A DNA stretch of 59,513 nucleotides, from positions 1 to 59,513 of the forward strand of contig CALIJG010000022.1 of assembly GCA_938018005.1 (NCBI GenBank). The letters are read 5' to 3'. Within the stretch, counting starts at the first letter, position 1, and each line of letters begins with the position of its first letter. A program made the translations under genes and the position numbers. Below the pieces are notes generated by a model, which was not told the origin of the DNA, ran no database searches, and worked only from the letters and a program-made list of their open reading frames with translations. Positions 58,909 to 59,513 of the stretch are shown here, piece after piece. Source of the stretch: an uncultured Candidatus Saccharibacteria bacterium. Lineage in GTDB: Bacteria; Patescibacteriota; Saccharimonadia; Saccharimonadales; Saccharimonadaceae.

Positions 58909-59484
58909 CTAGCGAATCTCCTTATCAAGTGTCTTCGTGAGTGTCTTGCCACCAAGCGGCGTAACAGCGAGAGAGATATGCCACGCACCTTTGGGTAATG
59001 ATCGGGCGGGCACAGAGAAGCCAGCACAGGTGGAGTATTCTGGTTGGTAGATGATAGCAGCGTGCTGCTCGGAGCGCTGCTCGCTACTAGTGATCGTCAG
59101 CACGCACTGACCAGAGGAAAAGCCTTGTTCTCTCAGCTTAGTAGTCACAACAACCGTTTCGCCTGACTGCTCAGCAGAGAGCTCAATATACTTCGCTGAT
59201 GTTGGGACTGGTGCTGGCTGAGCCTGGGTGGTGCGCTGCTGCGAGGTATCTTTGGCATTGGTCGTATTATGGTCTGTGTTATTGTCTAAAAATGATTCTT
59301 TCGTGGCGGCATCGGTCTTGTGCTGCGTTTGTTTTTGGGTTGGTGTTGGCTCATCCGACAGAGGTGGCAGCGGGACAGGGCGCGTTGCGATATAGGCACC
59401 ATAGCCACCAGCGGCGACGAGCGCAATGCCAATACTAATGATGAATGTGAGACGTTTTTTGGATAGAGGACGTAATAATTTCAT
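58909..59484 (-). CDS. Membrane-anchored hypothetical protein upstream of the ChW gene
   Basis: 191 residues. A basic start and one helix (about 11-33) anchor it. A Thr/Gln/Asn/Pro-rich linker (about 38-97) leads to a ~90-residue outer domain of beta-strand character with two Cys (GQCVLTI and STCAGF) that may form a disulphide. No family recognised; the domain looks immunoglobulin- or beta-sandwich-like. Its stop directly precedes the ChW gene start, so both are one operon and may act together at the cell surface. The upstream promoter is at or beyond the window end. Confidence 0.65.
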   Translation of the reverse strand: MKLLRPLSKKRLTFIISIGIALVAAGGYGAYIATRPVPLPPLSDEPTPTQKQTQHKTDAATKESFLDNNTDHNTTNAKDTSQQRTTQAQPAPVPTSAKYIELSAEQSGETVVVTTKLREQGFSSGQCVLTITSSEQRSEQHAAIIYQPEYSTCAGFSVPARSLPKGAWHISLAVTPLGGKTLTKTLDKEIR

Positions 59485-59513
59485 AATGCTTGTGCTATTA
59501 GTGTTCTATGTCA

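Noticed and set aside
1..59513. CRISPR array or recoded UGA
   Set aside because: No regularly spaced direct repeats were seen, and genes end normally at TGA with Trp encoded by TGG.

Overview
The window looks like a chromosome segment of a Patescibacteria (CPR) bacterium, most likely Candidatus Saccharibacteria (TM7). The grounds are gene content only: a reduced origin neighbourhood (recF-dnaN-dnaA-rpmH-rnpA-yidC-jag), a PrgI/TraC-like/VirB4 type IV secretion (T4SS) operon of the CPR kind, short Mur ligase and FemABX genes, a SemiSWEET carrier, and many secreted proteins of unknown role. TGA is used as a stop and Trp is TGG, so there is no sign of the recoded UGA of Gracilibacteria or Absconditabacteria. 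No 16S gene is present, so the taxonomic call is inference.

Layout. 1-1000: GC-rich remnant of a large serine recombinase. 1.08-7.6 kb: SemiSWEET, a 955-residue secreted beta-helix/LRR protein, two tRNA-Ser genes, a VirB2-like pilin, a HIT protein and rlmH. 8.0-19.7 kb: valS, a gene-free stretch with three parS-like palindromes, a divergent FemABX pair, tsaD, a short murE-type ligase, a putative PD-(D/E)XK protein, a conserved hypothetical and a PGI/PMI-like protein. 20-22.5 kb: a MacB/LolD-type ABC exporter, followed by a third tRNA-Ser. 23.1-36.9 kb: the T4SS block (secreted protein, VirB6-like, PrgI, TraC-like, VirB4, a VanY-fused membrane protein, a GH73+CHAP/NlpC-like hydrolase, a membrane-anchored PEGA-like protein). 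36.9-44.1 kb: the replication-origin cluster with DnaA boxes on both sides of dnaA. 44.2-56.6 kb: surface-glycan genes (GT4, cupin PMI, GtrA/GtrB, GT2 enzymes, Wzm/Wzt exporter, a double GT-B enzyme), with sucCD embedded. 56.6-59.5 kb: a secreted ChW-repeat protein and a membrane-anchored partner.

How it fits together: the genes suit an episymbiont that builds its own peptidoglycan and surface glycan, and that meets a host cell through a T4SS carrying two cell-wall hydrolase modules plus several large secreted repeat proteins. A recurring feature is the leaderless start: a -10 box (often extended, TGnTATAAT) lies 6-7 nt before the start codon of many genes, and this decides several start sites. 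The least explained items are a 134-nt intergenic element closed by a perfect 21-bp stem (45435-45568), the parS-like cluster, and the hydrolase-armed T4SS.
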